This document shows positions 22,152 to 25,238 of a stretch of 25,238 nt of DNA, in pieces. The notes under the pieces were generated by a model that did no database searches, was not told the DNA's origin, and saw only the letters and a list, made by a program, of their open reading frames with translations. The DNA is from Veillonella sp. (GTDB lineage: Bacteria > Bacillota > Negativicutes > Veillonellales > Veillonellaceae). Position 1 is the first letter of the stretch; each line of letters opens with the position of its first letter. The translations under genes were made by a program, and so were the position numbers. Where the stretch lies: contig DXZL01000010.1 of assembly GCA_019419725.1 (NCBI GenBank), forward strand, positions 1 through 25,238, given 5' to 3'.

Positions 22152-23270
22152 ATGAATCAATGGACTTTTCCAACCCAGATTTATGCAGGGCCAGATTCGT
22201 TGAATCGTCTTACGGAGTTTTCTAATGAATCTATCCTTATCATATGCGATCCATTTTTAAAAGATTCTCCAAGTCTTACGTATGTGATGGGGTTAATGGA
22301 TAGTAAAAATAAGGTAACCATCTACACTGATGTAGTACCTGATCCACCTATAACGCATGTAGTAAAGGGTATTGAGTTTATGGAAGGCATTAAACCAACT
22401 GTAATCATTGCCATAGGTGGGGGCTCCTGTATCGATATGAGTAAGGGTATGGCTTACTTTGGTCGTAAGTTAAAGCATATGGATATCAAATCCTTTATTG
22501 CAGTTCCTACTACTAGTGGAACTGGGTCAGAAGTGACCTCTTTTGCTGTTCTTACAGATAGCGAAACACAAATTAAATATCCTCTTGTGGATGATGCGGT
22601 ATTACCAGATGAAGCATTATTAACGCCATTATTTGTAAAAACATCTCCACCAAGTGTTACTGCATTCAGTGGTATGGATGTGCTAGTTCACGCATTGGAA
22701 GCCTATGTAGCAACGGCTGCAAATAATTTTACTGATGCGTTGGCACAACAGGCGATTGAGCTAGTCTTTACTTACTTACCAAGATGTCATAAGCCAACAG
22801 CTACAGAGCAAGATAGAATGTCTATGCATGAGGCTTCATGTTTAGCAGGTCTATCCTTTAACAAGGCCGGATTAGGTATAGTTCATGCCATGGCTCATCA
22901 GTTGGGAGGACAATTTCATGTGCCTCATGGCCTAGCTAACAGTATGCTTTTGCTTTATGTAATTGGATTTAATTGCTCTCGTAACCAAGAGGTGGCCAAG
23001 AAATATGCCCATCTATCTGCTAAGTTGGGCTTTGCATCGCATAAAGCATCCGATGGAGATAAAATAGGTGCATTACTAGAGGCGATTGTAAAACTACAAC
23101 GAACTTTAGAATGTCCAATGACACTGACTGAATTTGGTGTAGATAAGGCTACATCTGAACCAAAACTTAACCTCATGGCAGATAGAGCACTAGAGGATAT
23201 GTGTTATAGATTTAATCCATACCCAGCTAACCATGATGATCTTATCGGATTATATAAAAAGATTTTGTAA
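22152..23270 (+). CDS. pduQ: PduQ-type iron-dependent alcohol dehydrogenase
   Basis: 372 residues, typical of PduQ (370). TAGGTGGTGAG overlaps the pduP stop and precedes the ATG. It is a group III, iron-activated alcohol dehydrogenase that reduces propionaldehyde to 1-propanol and so returns NAD+ to PduP inside the compartment. Visible motifs are the nucleotide-binding AIGGGSCIDMSKG and PTTSGTGSEVT, and the metal ligands in GMDVLVHALEAY (Asp, His), GIVHAMAHQLGG (His) and FHVPHGLAN (His). It is the last gene of the operon; a strong terminator lies 55 bases downstream. Confidence 0.94.
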   Translation: MNQWTFPTQIYAGPDSLNRLTEFSNESILIICDPFLKDSPSLTYVMGLMDSKNKVTIYTDVVPDPPITHVVKGIEFMEGIKPTVIIAIGGGSCIDMSKGMAYFGRKLKHMDIKSFIAVPTTSGTGSEVTSFAVLTDSETQIKYPLVDDAVLPDEALLTPLFVKTSPPSVTAFSGMDVLVHALEAYVATAANNFTDALAQQAIELVFTYLPRCHKPTATEQDRMSMHEASCLAGLSFNKAGLGIVHAMAHQLGGQFHVPHGLANSMLLLYVIGFNCSRNQEVAKKYAHLSAKLGFASHKASDGDKIGALLEAIVKLQRTLECPMTLTEFGVDKATSEPKLNLMADRALEDMCYRFNPYPANHDDLIGLYKKIL

Positions 23271-23320
23271 CCTATATAGAGTGAATAATAAAACTCAAAA
23301 GTATATAATGAACAATACAA

Positions 23321-23361
23321 ATACAAGAGGCTTCCATGATTTCCTGGAAGCCTCTTTTTGT
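23321..23361 (+). terminator. Rho-independent terminator of the pdu operon
   Basis: An 11-base perfect stem, AGAGGCTTCCA (23326-23336) and TGGAAGCCTCT (23345-23355), with an 8-base loop and a T run to 23359. The flanking ACAA and TTGT extend the symmetry. This closes the plus-strand operon about 16.5 kb after its first gene. Confidence 0.93.
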
Positions 23362-23740
23362 ATCCCCTTATTCTTGTTAATTGAAATAGAATTAATAGTT
23401 ACCTATTTATTGCTTAAGTTATGTGCTGTTAGGTACACTTTTTTTCATCTTAGAATGATATAATAATTTTTACATCCTATCTCGATGTAGAGGTGTTATT
23501 CAAGTTTAGTCATATTCTATATAACTCATTGGAATATAGAAAAACATAGATTTTATCTACATTTGTTGTATAATATGTATAGGATATTTAAAAAATTAGA
23601 TGTTTTTGTGAAAGTCTATCCTTATCTAAGTTTAATTAGATGTTTGGTGCATTTTATTTTAGATTCATGCTCAATGTACTACTTTCACAATATGAGTATG
23701 ATCTTGTGTGGTCATACGTTTTTTGAAAAGAGAGGTATTT
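23362..23740 (+). other. Intergenic region before the activase gene
   Basis: 379 AT-rich bases with no believable gene. A short open frame at 23563-23769 has no ribosome binding site and runs into the next gene in another frame. The region contains the candidate promoter at 23456-23464 and, downstream of it, GTGAAAGT (23608-23615) and ACTTTCAC (23681-23688), an 8-base inverted repeat in the leader. A second TATAAT (23569-23574) lacks a -35. Confidence 0.6.
23456..23464 (+). promoter_or_regulatory. Candidate extended -10 promoter of the activase gene
   Basis: TGATATAAT is a perfect extended -10. Transcription from near 23471 would give a leader of about 270 bases, which is long and may carry regulation. 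Confidence 0.45.
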
Positions 23741-25238
23741 ATGCAACACATGCTACGCATGGGTATTGACGTGGGCTCTACAACTGTTAAAGTTGTACTA
23801 TTAGACGAACACGATAATTATTTGTATAAAAAGTACATACGCCATTATGCAAACATTTTGGACACCGTATATACCTTGCTCCAAGAGGCTCAAGTGGGCC
23901 ATGAAAATGATCAAGTTCATGTATGTATTACCGGTTCTGGTGGTATGGCGATGGCTGAAAAGGTACGCATTCCATTCGTGCAAGAGGTTATTGCTGAAAC
24001 ACGTGCTGTAAAAGCGTTGTATCCAGAAACTGATGTTATCATCGAACTTGGTGGTGAAGATGCGAAGGTAACCTATTTAGGTCAAACGGCAGAACACCGT
24101 ATGAATGGTTCTTGTGCAGGTGGTACAGGTGCTTTCATCGACCAAATGGCGACTTTATTGCAAACTGATGCATCTGGTCTTAACCAATTGGCCATGAATG
24201 CTGATACGATTTATCCGATTGCAGCACGCTGTGGCGTATTTGCTAAAACAGACGTACAAGCTTTGTTAAACCAAGGCGCATCTCATGAAAATATTGCAAA
24301 ATCCGTATTCCAAGCGATTGTAAATCAAACAATTGCGGGCCTTGCATGCGGTCATAAAATTGAAGGTAATGTAGCGTTCCTTGGCGGTCCATTGACATTC
24401 TTGTCTGAATTGCGCCAATGCTTCTGCGATACCTTAGAACTAGATGAAGCGCATCGCATTATCCCTGAGAATGGTGAATTATTCATCGCTTTAGGGGCGG
24501 CTTTGATGAAAGAAGACTGTCGTGAGATTACGGTTGGTCAATTAACAAAGGAAATTGGTGCCCTCATCGGTATTCCTATGGAGGCTACAGATCGTGTAGA
24601 ACCTCTATTTAAAAATGAACAAGAATTAGAAGAATTCCGCGCTCGTCACGCTAAGGCAGTAACGCCAAAAGCGAATATTGAAGATGCGCAAGGTCCTTGT
24701 TACCTTGGTATTGATGCTGGTTCTACCACTCTTAAGGTAGTTCTCATCAATAGCAATAAGGAAATTATCTTCTCTCACTATGGTCCTAACCATGGTAAAC
24801 CATTAGAAAAATCTCGTGAAATGATCGAGAAGATTTATGAACTGTTACCAAAAGGCGCGTATATTGCGCATTCTGGTGTAACTGGTTACGGTGAAGCATT
24901 CCTTAAACGCGCCCTTGGCATCGATATTGGCGAAGTAGAAACAATGGCTCACTATCGTGCAGCTCGTTACTTCTGCCCTGATGTATCCTTTATCTTGGAC
25001 ATCGGCGGTCAAGATATGAAATGCTGTAAGGTTCGCGATGGCTACATCGAAGATATCGTATTGAACGAAGCGTGCTCCTCTGGTTGCGGCTCCTTCATCG
25101 ATACATTCGCATCCGGTCTACGCATTCCAATCGATCAATTCGCGAAGGAAGGTTTATTGGCATCCTTGCCAATCGACTTGGGTTCTCGTTGTACTGTATT
25201 TATGAACTCTAAGGTTAAGCAGGCTCAAAAAGAAGGTG
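23741..25238 (+). CDS. 2-hydroxyacyl-CoA dehydratase activase (BcrAD/BadFG family), two-module, 3' truncated
   Basis: Open from ATG 23741 (GAGAGG six bases upstream) to the window end, 499 codons with no stop. Two activase (ASKHA ATPase) modules are seen. Module 1 starts at GIDVGSTTVKVVLLD near residue 8, with the iron-sulphur Cys motifs NGSCAGGTGAFIDQM and ARCGVFAKTDV. Module 2 starts at GIDAGSTTLKVVLI near residue 326, with EACSSGCGSFIDTF and SRCTVFMNSKV. In the family a [4Fe-4S] cluster held between two subunits sends one ATP-energised electron to a dehydratase or to a benzoyl-CoA reductase-like enzyme. Fused two-module proteins of this kind usually continue with dehydratase-related domains, which would lie beyond the window. 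The physiological substrate is unknown. It is a separate transcription unit from pdu. Confidence 0.88.
   Translation, partial: MQHMLRMGIDVGSTTVKVVLLDEHDNYLYKKYIRHYANILDTVYTLLQEAQVGHENDQVHVCITGSGGMAMAEKVRIPFVQEVIAETRAVKALYPETDVIIELGGEDAKVTYLGQTAEHRMNGSCAGGTGAFIDQMATLLQTDASGLNQLAMNADTIYPIAARCGVFAKTDVQALLNQGASHENIAKSVFQAIVNQTIAGLACGHKIEGNVAFLGGPLTFLSELRQCFCDTLELDEAHRIIPENGELFIALGAALMKEDCREITVGQLTKEIGALIGIPMEATDRVEPLFKNEQELEEFRARHAKAVTPKANIEDAQGPCYLGIDAGSTTLKVVLINSNKEIIFSHYGPNHGKPLEKSREMIEKIYELLPKGAYIAHSGVTGYGEAFLKRALGIDIGEVETMAHYRAARYFCPDVSFILDIGGQDMKCCKVRDGYIEDIVLNEACSSGCGSFIDTFASGLRIPIDQFAKEGLLASLPIDLGSRCTVFMNSKVKQAQKEG

Noticed and set aside
23569..23574. Second TATAAT before the activase gene
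   Set aside because: No -35 at usual spacing and no TGn extension; the site at 23459-23464 is better.
23563..23769. Small open frame before the activase gene
   Set aside because: No ribosome binding site, composition of random AT-rich DNA, and overlap with the true gene start at 23741.
1..25238. CRISPR arrays, tRNA or rRNA genes, insertion sequences, prophage genes
   Set aside because: No regularly spaced repeats, cloverleaf-like genes, transposase or integrase reading frames were seen on either strand.

Overview
The window looks like chromosomal DNA of an anaerobic Negativicute, most probably a Veillonella. This is an inference from the low G+C, Gram-negative-style secretion and lipoprotein signals, strong GGAGG ribosome binding sites, CobT homologues of the Sporomusa/Veillonella kind and a two-module 2-hydroxyacyl-CoA dehydratase activase. 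No species marker is present.

Layout. Positions 1-594 hold the end of a DAACS-family cation symporter, closed by a strong terminator. An exported protein of unknown function (763-1674) follows, then a two-gene unit of a CobT-type phosphoribosyltransferase and a DUF389 membrane protein (1783-4143). Next is an orphan MetQ-like lipoprotein (4507-5328) with a long structured leader. A bidirectional terminator separates it from pocR (minus strand, 5437-6327). The divergent region 6328-6815 separates pocR from a 16.5 kb plus-strand operon (6816-23270) that ends at a strong terminator. After a 0.4 kb gap begins a large activase gene that runs off the end of the window.

The operon is a complete B12-dependent 1,2-propanediol (or glycerol) utilisation microcompartment. 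The order is pduB(short)-C-D-E-G-H-O-F-U-V-cobT-A-B(long)-K-J-L-eutJ-M-N-P-Q. PduF brings the diol in, and PduCDE dehydrates it to an aldehyde with adenosylcobalamin. PduGH and PduO reactivate the enzyme and re-form the cofactor. PduP oxidises aldehyde to acyl-CoA, PduL makes acyl-phosphate, and PduQ reduces aldehyde to alcohol to recycle NAD+. PduA, B, J, K, N and U form the shell. PocR is the expected activator. pduS, pduT, pduW and pduX are absent here, so kinase and cobalamin reductase functions must come from elsewhere.

The most interesting points are these. (1) There are two pduB genes, one short (the PduB' form) and one long, in place of one gene with two starts. (2) There are two CobT paralogues, one inside the pdu operon, and both carry residues associated with activation of phenolic lower ligands, which is hard to reconcile with a diol dehydratase needing a base-on cofactor. 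(3) The metQ leader contains mutually exclusive pairings next to its ribosome binding site. (4) A 9-bp inverted repeat lies upstream of the pdu operon. (5) The partial symporter lacks substrate-site residues of the dicarboxylate/glutamate transporters.
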